This document shows, in pieces, positions 34,344-46,693 of a stretch of DNA of 64,000 nucleotides. Source of the stretch: Microvelia longipes (lineage: Eukaryota; Arthropoda; Insecta; Hemiptera; Veliidae); assembly GCA_018340805.1 (NCBI GenBank), contig JACMZG010001908.1, positions 50,809,998 through 50,873,997 on the forward strand, given 5' to 3'. The notes under the pieces were generated by a model, which was not told the DNA's origin, ran no database searches, and saw nothing but the letters and a program-made list of their open reading frames with translations. Made by a program: the position numbers and the translations under genes. The first letter of the stretch is position 1. Every line of letters begins with the position of its first letter.

Positions 34344-35354
34344 TATATATATATGTATGTAAGAGTTTCTACCCTTTCGTATGGCGAACGATAACTCTTG
34401 AAGGCGTTCTCAAATTGAAACGAAACTTTGCAAATCGCGAGATGTTGTGGAGGTTACGAGGCCTATTGTTTATAAAAACATTATGACGTCATCAATCAAA
34501 GTTATGACGTCATGAAAAAAAATTTTTTTGAAACTTGAAATGGCTTTAAAACAAGGTATTTCGTATTTAGGTAGACGGCTAGCTGAATCGATTAAGACCA
34601 ATTTCAGCTCAATCGAACCATCACAAATGGCGCAAACGGTATACATATATATAATCTTGTATATATGTATACGTCTAGGTCAAAGACTCGTACGATATCT
34701 GTTGGGTTCAGTAGTGTTAGAGGGTGGGGATGTAGTATATTAGAAGAGCCTCTACCTCTTGCTCCATCCTGGTAAGCCTACTGTCCAGAGAGACAGGACA
34801 AAAATGGCTTCCACTAATCCACGCCGAGCTAAGCAGGCCTGTAAAGAGGAAGAACCTCGAAGTAGTCTTTATATGGTCGAAGTCATTCTAAACTATTGCG
34901 ACCGGTTTCAGCTCAATCGGACAATCCTAAGTGACGAAAACGGTATTTTTATTTTAAAAAATCATGGATATATTTTTTTCAACCTAAAGGTTATACTCAA
35001 ATAAACAATTTGTTTTCAAAAAAATTTGACATTTTTCTTTAAATTGTATAAACAATCATAAATGTGTGTAAGAGTTAATGCCTTTTTGTATGGTGGACGA
35101 TAACTAAAACTGATGAAAGATGAAACTATAATCTTTTCTTACTCTTTATACAAGGTTACTCCAACAGTTGCAACGTGTGGATTGATTTCTTGTATTCTTT
35201 ATACCTCTATAAAAATAGTTAGTTATGTATTTAAATATACTTATTATTTTTTTATATTGCTTGTTAACTGTAATATTATTGCTTACTATTAATAATAGAG
35301 GATTAATAAAATCAAATATGTGAGAAAGCCTCTCAGGCCCGCGAAGCGGGCCTG
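34164..35354 (+). mobile_element. R3 element, copy 1 (uninterrupted)
   Basis: Starts TAGCGAATTTTCATTATG, contains (TA)n at 34290-34355, TATGGCGAACGATAACTC, two CATTATGACGTCAT-type words, TAGGTAGACGGCTAGCTG and GACAATCCTAAGTGACG, and ends with the GGCCCGCGAAGCGGGCC hairpin. Copy 2 (45777-48097) is collinear, but copy 1 lacks the last ~27 bases, including the right terminal repeat. No conserved protein frame: the 71- and 81-residue frames here are broken in copy 2. Probably a non-autonomous DNA element. Confidence 0.8.
35334..35354. repeat. GCGAAGC-core hairpin at the end of R3 copy 1
   Basis: GGCCCGCGAAGCGGGCC extended by CA/TG on each side gives a perfect 9-bp stem with a GAA loop. It is identical in R3 copy 2 at 48051-48071. 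Confidence 0.85.
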
Positions 35355-35359
35355 TTTTA

Positions 35360-36290
35360 CCGTTTATATGTTATAAAATACAACGTGGAATTAAAAGAAT
35401 ATAACAAAGAAACTGTAAACATTAAAACAATATAAAAAGTTTTTATTATTTAACAATACAAATATATTTAAGGCAGAAAAATCTTTACACAGCATAAAAA
35501 ACTTGAGAAAACTTTCTTCAGAAGAAAAAGAAAATAAAATAACAAAGTGTAATATCACAGAATTGAAGACAAAGGTAGGACAGGTGGGGGGAAAGAAAGA
35601 AAGAAGAGTTTAAAACAGAAACAAAATATTCATTTTAACCCTAAAAAAATATTTTTTTTTCGACCTTCATAGAGATATAGCAGAAGATAAAGTAGTTTAA
35701 AGGTAGAACAACTTGATGTGAAATTTTAATGAATGACAAAAGAGGTTTTGTTAGGTGCACTTTGCAACCCAATACTTCAGAATAATAACGCCTACTCTAG
35801 ACTCTATAACCTCTATACTGAAGTAATATTTCCTAGAGATAAAAGAGAGTTAACATAGTCTCAATCCCTAACAAGACCAAACTATCTTTTTATATTGCTT
35901 TTATTTCAGACCTCAAAATGTTAGACCTTATTTTTATTAGACCGTAACAACGGTCATAAATGTATTTTCACCGGAATGTTCTACATTGTGTAAATAGTAG
36001 TTTTATCAAAAATGTATTAGGTTTTTTTGAGGAAAAATATATAAGTACGTATAACTTCTTATACAAAAATGTTTTAAAAAATATATTAATACTAAAGTTA
36101 TAAGTGTATGGTAACATAAAAGGATAAATAAATATTAAATAAAAATAAATATTACGAATAAATAAAATATAAATTCTGAAAAGTTTAAATAAAAGATTTT
36201 TGACATCAAAGAATGCAACGTTTAATAAATATTTGCAAGAAATGAATAGGAACATTTAAGCTAGATATTAACTAAAAAAAGCATTTTAAA
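35360..36290. other. A+T-rich DNA, nothing recognised
   Basis: A 95-residue minus-strand frame at 35968-36255 is F/Y/I/K-rich as expected by chance. Confidence 0.5.
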
Positions 36291-36420
36291 GGAAAGTCGC
36301 CAGGAGGACGGACTTTTTTTTGAGAACCATCTAATACTTAATTTCTCGACTAAGTTTTATTTAAATTGGTTCAGACGTTTGGCTCAATGTGTGTTCACAA
36401 GTATAATTTCTCTGATTACA
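36290..36420 (+). repeat. Possible RTE-like repeat tail
   Basis: TTCTCGACTAAGTTTTATTT, AAATTGGTTCAGACGTTTGG. The AAATTGGTTCAG word is typical of insect RTE-type tails. Truncated and without flanking repeats that I can define. Confidence 0.35.
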
Positions 36421-36683
36421 AAATATAACACTATTGCTTGTTTTTAAATTTAATGTGAAAACGTATGTACCAAGCATAAATATAAAATATTAATCAACTT
36501 ACAAACATCGTAATAGAGGAGAAGTAATGATAATATAGTAGAAAATCAGAACTGACCTGCAACAAAGTAAAAAAAGAAACATTAAATACCATAAATATCA
36601 GATTAAAGTCTTATAATATTAAACATTATGATGGTTCTAGTTTTATTTTTAAACTGTACAGCTTCTATTTTTAAGTTAAACAT

Positions 36684-36745
36684 ACATACATACATACACA
36701 CACACACAACACACAACATTATATATATATATTAATATATATATA

Positions 36746-36785
<40 letters not shown>
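36684..36785. repeat. Compound microsatellite (CATA)n, (CA)n, (TA)n
   Basis: CATACATACATACATAC, CACACACACACAAC, then about 65 bp of TA repeat. The following ~120 bp (TTGTACGTGATTTTTG...) resembles the stretch following TA tracts in R2 and R3. Confidence 0.9.
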
Positions 36786-36787
<2 letters not shown>

Positions 36788-37069
36788 ACGTGATTTTTGT
36801 TCCCTAACGGTTCTATGGAACACAATAACTTTCGAACACTTTCTTGGATCAAAATTAAATTGGGTACAAAAATTAACCTTGTTGATGTCCAGAATAATGC
36901 GGATGCCTACCTTTGCTGATTTGTGATTCTTCATCAGTCTAAATAAATCTTTAACAGTGCTTTATTGTATTTATTTTTTTATTTAATATTTTATCATTAA
37001 TTGTTTATTTTGGTCATTTATAATGGAAGAGAATACTGAAATTTATTATAAATAATTTGTACGTATATA

Positions 37070-37315
37070 CAAAGTGATAAATTAAGCTTAGTTTATCACT
37101 TTGCTAAAATAAGATGGGATGTCAAACATATAATAGCAAAACAAAGTGATAAATTAAGCTTAGTTTATTACTTTGCCCAAATAAGGTGAGATGTCAAGCA
37201 TAATAGCAATACAAAGTGATAAATTAAGCTTAGTTTATCACTTTGCCTAAATAAGGTGAGATGTCAAGCATAAAAGCAATATAAAGTGATAAATTAAGCT
37301 TAGTTTATCACTTCG
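37070..37315. repeat. 70-bp satellite whose unit is a hairpin (four units)
   Basis: Each unit holds AAAGTGATAAA, then TTAAGCTTAG, then TTTATCACTTT, an 11-bp stem kept in all four copies. Unit starts near 37071, 37143, 37213 and 37283. The linker AAATAAGGTGAGATGTCAAG varies more than the stem. One TTTATTACTTT variant opens a G-U type pair. Confidence 0.9.
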
Positions 37316-37319
37316 ACGA

Positions 37320-38540
37320 AATTTAATAGTTACATAATGACTAGATATTATGCATAATAACCGCATTAATCACTTTAGCTGAAACAAGTACATACGTAAA
37401 ATTGTGTATGTGTATTCTCGTCACATTCATGAGGTAATAGGAGAAATTTCTTTTGGTACTGGTAGCCATCACATAAAATAACATTTAATTATTCATAAAT
37501 TGTTTTTACATTTTATAATTTAATTAAGTTTAATCAAATATATTTAATCTAATTGAATTTAATCCAACAAAAAACAGCTAAAAATTCAGTATTAGAAACG
37601 TCTGAATAGAATTATTAAACAAAGAAAGCTGAGTAATTAATCAAAAGTGATTGAGCGTGGAGCAGAAACTCTGTAAATTGTGGTCAGACTGAGCCGCAGG
37701 TGTGGTTAACAACTTCGCCCAGATAGGCTCTCTTCTTGCCAAAAACTATTTTTCTTTATGAAAAATCTTTGAGACTGCAATTTATAAAAAATGCCCCCAC
37801 AGTTCTTATTAAAATTTTAGTTTAATAAAACTTTTATCAAGATTTTACTAATTGTAAGATTTTTTGTTATTAAAAGAATAATGGAATGAGAAATACCCAT
37901 GAATTTAAACGACGAGACAGTGAATATTTCAGACTTATAGATGCATCTTGAAAAATTACCAATCCTAGATTTCATCGGCTTTTTCATTAAACGAAATTAC
38001 AAAATGTTTATTTTAGGACTTAGCTTAGTTTAACTTTCACCATGGTTATTCTGTATGTTCTTCATAAATAATTAAAAGGTGGGAGAGCAAAACTTCTATC
38101 AAGTATTAAGTTGAATTTACTAAAGAAAAACGAGCTTGTGAGCTTACTCATTAGTATTTGATACTCCTGAAAATGTATGCAAGATTCAATAAAAAAATCT
38201 TATCTAGTTAGTGCAGTTATATCTTTCTCTTTTAGCGAATTTACTTAAACTTTTAAACGCCTTGTTGTTGGATCCGAATAAAGCTAGAAACGAAAATTCA
38301 CAAAAAAATAATTATGATAATTATGTTATGAGGCTGAAATTCGACACACATAGTACCAAATATTTTTAACATATGTCCCTAATTAACTTAGGTTATGAGC
38401 ATAGGTTCCGATTCTTTCGTTCGACATACATGTATGTTTACGTAAACAAAGCTTATAAAGAGGCAGTATGCCACTTTAACTACTAAGAAGACAAGGTACC
38501 GCAGAACAAGAACCATACCGCCGCAGCTAAGAAGCTTACT
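37320..38540. other. A+T-rich DNA, nothing recognised
   Basis: No gene, RNA or repeat structure recognised. Confidence 0.5.
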
Positions 38541-38545
38541 GCGCT

Positions 38546-38622
38546 GACATTGGCGGAGTGGCCAAGAAGACCAAGGACTCTTGTTTGGAGAGCTTTGGTT
38601 AGAATAGGAATAGGACCCAGAT
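38546..38622 (+). ncRNA. Weak tRNA-like head, Leu/Ser type
   Basis: ATTGGCGGAGTGGCCAAG fits a box A and D arm as in Leu or Ser tRNAs, CCAAG...TTTGG could be the anticodon stem, and GGTTAGAATAGG is a decayed box B. Possibly an old SINE head. The overlapping 119-residue minus-strand frame (38388-38747) is not supported. Confidence 0.35.
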
Positions 38623-38624
38623 AG

Positions 38625-40095
38625 ATTGAATGTTTTGATAGACTTAACCACCAGACTAAAATAGTGTCTCAAATTTTGGTAAGATATTGTAAGGTATCTA
38701 ACCCCAATCAAAACAAGATTAAGAATAATAAAGAAGAAAAACAACAATGAAATAAAATTTCTTTCTCTCTATGGGAATTTCATTTTCTAGGATAAGAACA
38801 GAGTCTCTTCTTATGGTTACTTATAAGTTGTTCCTTTTTAAAAATAATCTAATAAACTTTCTAATAGCTTTCAAAAACAGGAAAAATCTATAGAAATCTT
38901 AAAATGTAAAAATCCCTATTTTATTTAAACAACCAACAACAAAGAAAGTTGAGAAGCTGAACTAACTCAACCGAACTGCTGTAGTATTTATTCCGTACTA
39001 ATAATACATATTATTAGAAGAATTGGACAATGGGAAAAAAGAAAATACAATAAAAGCCGGGTTAGAAATACAATAAGATTTTCTTCTTATTCCAATCACG
39101 TAGCTCCAAAAGAAAAAACTGTACATCAGGGAGATAGCAATCAATGAAAATTCATCCTTAACTTACCAGCCATATAAACTTTAACCATTTATCCATATAA
39201 ATAAATAATACTATTTAAAATTAAATTAACTTGATTTTTATGAGGATTTGAAATCTACTTTTTCAATTTTTATTATCCTTAAATATTGATTTTATTTTTC
39301 ATCTAATAAACTTCATGTGCTGGGAACGCAAGCCGGGCGAATTTCTTTTGGAATGTTTGATTTCTTGCCTAAAAATTTATTTGCTCTTGCATTTTAGTCT
39401 TATATCTACTGGAAACGATATTCAGAAGGCATTAATTTCAGCTGAAACATTTATAAGAGAGAAAAGAGACATAAAATAATATTAGGAAGAGCCCTAACCA
39501 AGGTCGATGCTATTAAAATTATATTAATAGATATAAAAGCTTTCATGATATTTGTCTCTTTAACCACCAATAATATTTTAAAGTATTAAAATTACAATAT
39601 TAATGTTTACAATCTAAAATATCTTCATTGGGGAGTAAAGTTTAAGGTAAATAATAACTTAAGTTTATCTTATACTGAAGATTAATTTATTCTTAATCTT
39701 TCGTCAGAGGTAGATTTTGAATTTTGTGGGATTAAATTTATGGAGACAGTTGTTCAAATGTCTTTCTTTATTGTTACGATTCACAGATCTCACTCTGAGA
39801 ATTTGGAAATTTTCATTGATAAATTAACATTAATATATAATATTTTACTGATTTCAATTTATTATACTCTGTGACCTAAATGTAGATCTCTTCTTTTGAA
39901 GCTGTTTCAACGATTTATAAACGTACTCGCTAAAAAGCTAACGGTAGATCTCGGTTAGACTCTGTAATTGGATCAACTGGTCCAATAATTGTATCTAATG
40001 CTTGCGTGTATAACTATGAAATCTGACCATTCTGCTCAATTATAAAAACGCTCTCAGTGTTTCTAGAAATAACTATAAAGTACCTCCAAAGTATT
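38625..40095. other. A+T-rich DNA with one R2-type end
   Basis: At about 39318-39365, GGGAACGCAAGCCGGGCGAA then TTTCTTTTGGAATGTTTGAT match the R2-type end at 58572-58640. Nothing else recognised. Confidence 0.45.
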
Positions 40096-40097
40096 TA

Positions 40098-40365
40098 TGA
40101 TTTTCAAGAAAGGTTTAATTTTTATCGCTTTTCAAGAAAGGTTTAATTTTATCGCTTTTCAAAAAAGGTTTTTTTATCGCTTTTCAAGAAAGGTTTAATT
40201 TTATCGCTTTTCAAGAAAGGTTTACTATTTTTATCACTTTTCAAGAAAGGTTTAACTATTTTTATCGCTTTTCAAGAAAGGTTTAACTATTTTTATTACT
40301 TTTCAAGAAAGGTTTAACTATTTTTATGGATTTTCAGGAAAGGTTCAACTATTTTTATCGCTTGC
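40098..40365. repeat. 27-31-bp minisatellite
   Basis: About nine units of CTTTTCAAGAAAGGTTTAAC followed by TATTTTTATCG. Units differ mainly by presence or absence of the ACTAT segment, giving alternating 27- and 31-bp lengths. Confidence 0.9.
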
Positions 40366-40369
40366 TTAG

Positions 40370-41515
40370 CAGTGCTGATTGTAAAAAACAAGTTAATCGT
40401 CGGGGTTCAGGAGAAAATAATGTTGTATCCTAATAAAAAATATTTACCTGGTGCCATACCTTGGCATTTCCTCTCTGAATTCTTCTAAATGTCCTCTTTG
40501 AGTGCCTCCCGAGTTAAAAGAATGTATAGAGCTACTTAAAGACGATTTAGTAAAGATTCAAATATAAATAAATATAATAAATTAAAATCACAAGATATTA
40601 AGTAATTAAAGATAAAAAGTTAAGTGAATCGGATGATGAAATAAAAAAAAGACCTGGGAGCTTGGAAAAAATGGTAATAATCATAGAATAATTAAATTAG
40701 AAAATGTAGTTTTAAACGTTCATTTTAAGAATCCTACAGTTATAAATTATCCCCTTATCTGTTGCGAATTTCTTTGGTCAACATTTGGCCTAAGTGCCAG
40801 CTTTTAACTTACAAGCTTAAGCTTTAACGGTCATTTAATTTGAATAAACAAATTTTTAACTACGATCCCGTAGCTTTAAATAATTAGCTCTAAGTATTTT
40901 CGCTAATATACTTCTGTAAAAGAGGTCAATACGCTTTTTAAATGAAAATAAAAAATAATTACAGACCAATGATTTTTTCCAAGCAAAAAAACTTGCTTAA
41001 CATTTTTGATGAATTCAAAAATCGCCTATGTCGTAACCGTCTGTTTATCAGAAGACATATTTCTAAGCAGGCTTGTTCGTTAACCTGTTGCTTAAAGCTC
41101 TAAAGCATTATGCAATAAGATAAGCATAACCTGAGCATTGTATAACTGACCTAAATGTTGCGCAGAACTGGTTTAGCAAGAGCAAGCATAGTTTAGAACA
41201 ACCTATTGTATAAAATTGCCGTTTCCTTAGAAAATTTAAGAACATTGAAAACCAAAAAGTACTATTGTTCATAAACTCGAAAAAAGCAAAAATCGAAGAC
41301 CTTAGCTAGGACTTGATTGGTAAGCATTAGACGGGAATCTGTCCGGCTTCGAAGTTACTTGCAATACTTTTTCATAGCTAGAGAATATGCGATCCACCAA
41401 ACGATGTTCCCGCTGAGTAATTGTCCTGAAAGGTCCTAAAGCAGGCACATTTTAATTTTTTTTGTTACAATTCTGAATCCCCAAAAGTGGCAGCGATAAA
41501 TGTTTTATTTACTTT
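40370..41515. other. A+T-rich DNA with an R2-associated segment
   Basis: About 41080-41260 (GCGCAGAACTGGTTTAGCAA, GAGCAAGCATAGTTTA, CCGTTTCCTTAGAAAA) is similar to 57320-57410 next to R2. The rest is unrecognised. Confidence 0.45.
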
Positions 41516-41517
41516 AA

Positions 41518-41674
41518 TACGACTCACGGCTAAAATCAGTTGACAGCGTGGGAAAATAATGCGAGGGAGCCAATGAGATTAGTCCTGGATGTTAAACCAC
41601 GCCCTCAATTTCAAATCAGGACAATCCTATTGTTTCCTCAACACTATTTTCCCTGATTTTAGCCGTGTATCGTA
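41518..41674. mobile_element. 157-bp MITE, almost fully palindromic
   Basis: Ends TACGACTCACGGCTAAAATC and its near mirror GATTTTAGCCGTGTATCGTA. The interior also folds back, for example GATTAGTCCTG against CAGGACAATC, and AACACTATTTTCCC against GGGAAAATAATG. A TA dinucleotide at each end would be a target-site duplication of the Tc1/mariner (Stowaway-like) type. No coding capacity; it would depend on a transposase encoded elsewhere. Confidence 0.8.
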
Positions 41675-41679
41675 CTATA

Positions 41680-42325
41680 AAGCCTCCGATATACTCTGAA
41701 TGACGTGAACTAAATAAAAACGTATTTTTAAAAAATTACTACACGTATTCACCAATTATACGCCACTCACTCTAAATGTTAAAAGATAACAGAGCGGGGT
41801 AATACCTGACAAGGTCTTTACGATAGTTGGCACAGCACTCAAATAAAAATATAAAATTTGCCAAAAAAATTTAACAGTAAGTTGAAAATGAATGCATTTT
41901 TAGAAAATGTGACACATCGATGAGCCAAAGAATTGTTTTGTTTGATACAGAAGTAAACATATGCATTGAAGGCACAGAGTTGTGTGTCGAGAAATTTTAA
42001 ACAAACAGTCTTATGTACTTCGCATTTAATGCGGAATTTTGTATTACATTTCTAGTATGTAATTTATAAACAATGGTAAGGCATTTGTATAAAAAAACTA
42101 TGAAAAAGAGCCAATTTTTAACACTTGCAGGAGAACATTTTCATGTTTTGTTTATACACTTAAATCTAACTAGCATTACTTTGGTATTTTATTATGTAAT
42201 ATTATAGCATACAATAATATATTTTTATTGTACTATATTTTCAGATAATTTAAATTTTATGTTATTTAACTTTAAAACCAAAAGTTGAAATGCTGTAAAT
42301 TTTTTGTTTTTTATGTTCCTTAAGT
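41680..42325. other. A+T-rich DNA, nothing recognised
   Basis: No gene, RNA or repeat structure recognised. Confidence 0.5.
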
Positions 42326-42712
42326 TTTACACGTTCTAACGTCATGTCACAAGTTGAAAACAGATATACTTAACGCGTTCTAGTGCCATGTCAAGGGTCA
42401 CAAACAGATATATTTTACGCGTTCTAGTGCCATGTTACAAGTCAAAAACAGATATACTTAACGCGTTGTTGTGCCATGTCACAAGTCAAATACAGATATA
42501 TTTTACGCGTTTTAGTGCCATGTCAAGGGTCAAAAACAGATATATTTTACGCGTTTTAGTGCCATGTCAAGGGCCAAAACAGATATATTTTACGCGTTTT
42601 AGTGACATGTCAAGGGTAAAAAACAGATATATTTTACGCGTTTTAGTGCCATATGGAACAAATCGAAAACAGATATATTTTACGCGTTATCTAGTGCCAT
42701 GTCACTAGTCGA
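42326..42712. repeat. 44-bp minisatellite, about nine units
   Basis: Unit: ACGCGTTCTAGTGCCATGTC, AAGGGTCAAAAACAGATATA, TTTT. The plus-strand 106-residue frame is a by-product of the array with several stop-free units. Confidence 0.9.
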
Positions 42713-42714
42713 AA

Positions 42715-44155
42715 ATAAAAGATTAAAATTTACAGCTAATTAAATATTTAAATATCAAAGTTATCGATATGAAAAGTAAAGTTCATATTTACAAATAATA
42801 AATAAATCATAGACACTACTAAGAATATATCAAAGATATAGAATCAAACAAAACAAAAGATTAAATCAAGAGTACAAAATAAAAAAATATAAAATAATAG
42901 TTAAACAACCATCAAAACAAATGTCAACCAATTTAATCTTAAACTATAACTAAAAGTCCCAAAAGTCTAGACTGAAAATTAAAATAATTTCAAATGTGAT
43001 TCAGGGTTTGGATATACGAGGCGTGGGAGGTTAGGGAAATTTGGAAAACATCCAATCCAGGTTGAATTTTCTCATTTAACACTGAGGTTAATAATTCAAT
43101 AAACAAGAAAAATAAATACAAATCCAGTTAAACGTTTGATTTATTTATAAACAGTTTATATAGCTTAATTCAAATTGACGAACAAATAAGAGTTTAATCG
43201 TCGTAACATTTAAATAATTAATTAAAACTGTCAATTTAATGTTTCCCTTTAAATTAACATTTTTATCGGCTCTCCGAAATATTTTGAATGTTAATAAATA
43301 CATTTCTTTAATGTAATTTTTAACAACGAAGACGAATAAATCAATCAATTTTTAATGTGAATATTTATGAGAGATAATTAAAATTCAAGTAAATTCCCCG
43401 TGATTCAATCTCGGAACCTTCGATTTGGACGCCACCAATACTTTACTAAGCTCATAACATTAGATAGTCGCCAATGCAGTATTATTTTATTGCTTAAGAC
43501 TTTGCTATCCTCTATCCATACCATTTTTTTGTATTCCCAAAATTGCTTCTCAACTATTTGTCTTAGGAAATTGCAATTTTGCACACATGCTCAGCAAATT
43601 ATTCTGACGAAGCATCTTCCAACTTTCAATATTTTGATTATAAGCTTACCTATAGACTTTTATTTTTTTTTAAATCTGGCGATCCTAGACGAATTATGCA
43701 GGCTTTCTTTTTTTTATTGTTTATTTATATCTAAATATCTACTTTTTAAATAATTAAATTTTAAATCATATGTAAATAAAATAATATATATTGACCATTG
43801 GTGTGGTATAAGCTCAAGGTTTGTGGGCAACACTTAAATATGGCGTATACCAAATTTGATAAAAATTTCAGATGTAGTTTGAAGAATGAAATGGAATTTC
43901 GCGCAATAAAAGTAAAGTCGTGAATTTTAGAAACTTCACAAATAAAATTTGTAAAGTTTATAAACAAACTAAATTAAAACTGAAAAAATCAAGACTCTGC
44001 TCTTCTCAAAATTAAAAAATATAATAAATACACTCAAATTCGTAAATTTAACTATCAAAAATTAACTATTCCCCTTAGCCTCAAAAAAAAAATCTAGAGA
44101 CCAAACCTTAACAGTTAAACCCCCAAACGTAAAAAAAATAATAACATAACCTTTA
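42715..44155. other. A+T-rich DNA, nothing recognised
   Basis: Frames at 43145-43967 have random-like composition; no domain recognised. Confidence 0.5.
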
Positions 44156-44159
44156 CACC

Positions 44160-44280
44160 CAGGACCCGCGTGTCCGATCAACCTAATTGAGGTTTTTCTG
44201 TGGTTTCCCTCAATTTACAGGCAAATGCCAGGTTGAATCATTAAAAGTCAGTCCACGACTGCATAGGCAAACCTTTTTAA
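44160..44280 (+). repeat. Fragment of an insect-type SINE or LINE tail
   Basis: GACCCGCGTGTCCGATCAAC, GTGGTTTCCCTCAATTTACA then GGCAAATGCCAGGTTGAATC. From general knowledge, repeats with GTGGTTTCCC and GGCAAATGCCGGG words are widespread in insects. This is one of the better hints to the host. Confidence 0.55.
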
Positions 44281-44284
44281 ACTC

Positions 44285-45776
44285 CTGCAAACTACCTATA
44301 ACAAATAATCCTATTCAAAATACCACCCAAAAATACCTTTGACAATCCCAAAAAAAAAATACCCAAACCAAAAAATATAAAATTATCCTTGACCCAAACA
44401 AACCCCCTCACACCCCAAAAAATAATCAAAATTTATACCACAAAAATAACAAATAAATAAATAAAATAAAGAGGCACAAATTACCCTAATCAATAAATAT
44501 AATATGGCTCCGGTATACAGAAAATAAATATTGTATTACTTTTGCCAATAAAGAACTTGTTTAAAAAAAAAAACTAAATTAAAAACAAGATAAGCTAAAA
44601 TTTTAAATTTAAAATACAGACATTTATTATAACCGAAAAGAAACATTTTGCATGTTGTATCCAGTTGTTTTTATTCTCTCACTGGCAGTAGACCACCAGT
44701 GTAGCAATATAAAAATTAATTGATTAAACAATAAAACCCACATTAAAGGCATTGCATGTAAAATTATCTTTGAAATCAAAAACAAATCAAAAATAAAACT
44801 CATGATACATTAAAGAAAACTAGCAACTATAAAAGCTTCTATTTAAGTCCCTAAGCAGAAAAATTTAGTTCTTTATTGTCTTAGCAAAAAATCATATTTT
44901 ACCTTCTATTTTGCAACTGTAATGCCACCAACTCTAAACCGCCTCGAGAAATTTTTTTGGCACCTAATTCAGTGATTTTTTTATACATCTTTAAAATATT
45001 GCAGCAAAGAAAAGGCTGTTTAAAGAAGCAAAAGTAAAGAATCAAGAATTCTAAAAGCTGAAAACAAACTTTCTTCTTTTATATATATTTTTATACTTTT
45101 CTTTCTTTTATATTTTTATGTAAAGCTTCTTTATTTTGTTAGATGGTACCTTAAGGCCAGGGTTTTATGTAAAGGCAAACCTGGGGGCTGTTTTTCTCAG
45201 CGTTTTTAAGCAAAGTTATTCTCTTCATCACGCCACTCTCTTCTGAATTCCGTGACTAGAGCTAACATGACGTTAGTAACTCTTTACTGTTAAAAATAAA
45301 CTACCTATTCATAAATAGAATGTTTCAATTCAGAAGCCTCTATTTTCTTTGAAAGTAAGACTTAAATGTGTACAATTTTTATTATATAGACTATACTTTA
45401 TCCCAGTTCTTTTATCAAATTATAAAGATTAAGTTTTTCAAAAAATAAAAAAATATAATACCATAGTAAAAAATAAAAATATTTTGTCACCTCTAATACC
45501 TTTTGTGACTCAGCAATAACAATTTAATGTTTTCAAGCATTTTAAATAGTATTTTCTAAATAAAAATTGTTTTTACAGTTTGCAAAAAATCAATCTATAT
45601 ACTATATACGCTTAAAAGCGGAATTTTCTATTCAAAATCCGCTAAAACAAATTGAATTCTTTTTCAAAATGTGTCCTTTTTTATTTAGGGGTCTTATTAG
45701 CTTATTTCTGGAAATTTATAACCCCCTTTTGTATTTAAAGGTATATGAACAAAATGCATTTAGAGGAAATCCTTTT
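44285..45776. other. A+T-rich DNA, nothing recognised
   Basis: The 70-residue frame at 45567-45779 runs up to the R3 border and is not supported as a gene. Confidence 0.5.
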
Positions 45777-45903
45777 TAGCGAATTTTCATAATGAAAATG
45801 ACGCTTATGAGGTTGTTCGGATGACGGAAGTTGAGGGTGGGAGTGAGTGGAATCGGTTCCTATTGGCTTCCTGATAACAAAAATATATGTCCGAAAAAAG
45901 TTT

Positions 45904-45914
45904 ATATATATATG

Positions 45915-45956
<42 letters not shown>

Positions 45957-46017
45957 TATATATATATATGTATATATATATATACTGTAAGAGTTCTACT
46001 CATATGTAGTTATATTT

Positions 46018-46100
<83 letters not shown>

Positions 46101-46115
46101 TATATATATATATGT
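45904..46115. repeat. (TA)n tracts inside R3 copy 2
   Basis: Two TA tracts separated by a partial duplication of the TGTAAGAGTTCTAC segment, which in copy 1 occurs once. Confidence 0.9.
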
Positions 46116-46693
46116 ATGTAAGAGTTCTACCCTTTCGTATGGCGAACGATAACTCTCGAAGGCGTTCTCAAATTGAAACGAAACTTTGCAAATCGCGAGA
46201 TGCTGTGGAGGTTACGAGGCCTATTGTTTATAAAAACATTATGACGTCATCAATCAAAGTTATGACGTCATGAAAAAAAATTTTTTTTTGAAACTTGAAA
46301 TGGCTTTAAAACAAGGTATTTCGTGTTTAGGTAGACGGCTAGCTGAATCGATTAAGACCAATTTCAGCTCAATCGAACCAACACAAATGGCGCAAACAGT
46401 ATACATATATATATAATCTGTATATATGTATACGTCCAGGTCAAAGACTGTACGATATCTGTTGGGTTAGTAGTGTTAGAGGATGGGGACATAGTATAAG
46501 AAGATGGACCTCTTCCTCTTGCTCCATCCTGGTAAGCCTGCTGTCCCAGAGAGACAGGACAAAAATGGCTTCCACTAAACCACGCCGAGCAAAGCAGGCC
46601 CGTAAAGCGGAAGAACCTCGAAGTAGTCTGTATATGGTCGAAGTCATTCTAAAACGATTGCGACCGGTTTCAGCTCAATCAGACAATCCTAAG

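Noticed and set aside
37070..37315. CRISPR-like array with palindromic repeats
   Set aside because: The segments between the palindromes are also repeated, so there are no spacers.
38388..38747. 119-residue minus-strand protein
   Set aside because: Starts with an F/I-rich run from A-rich DNA, has no domain and covers a tRNA-like stretch on the other strand.
42388..42708. 106-residue protein with YFTRF repeats
   Set aside because: Frame runs through the 44-bp minisatellite; no independent coding evidence.
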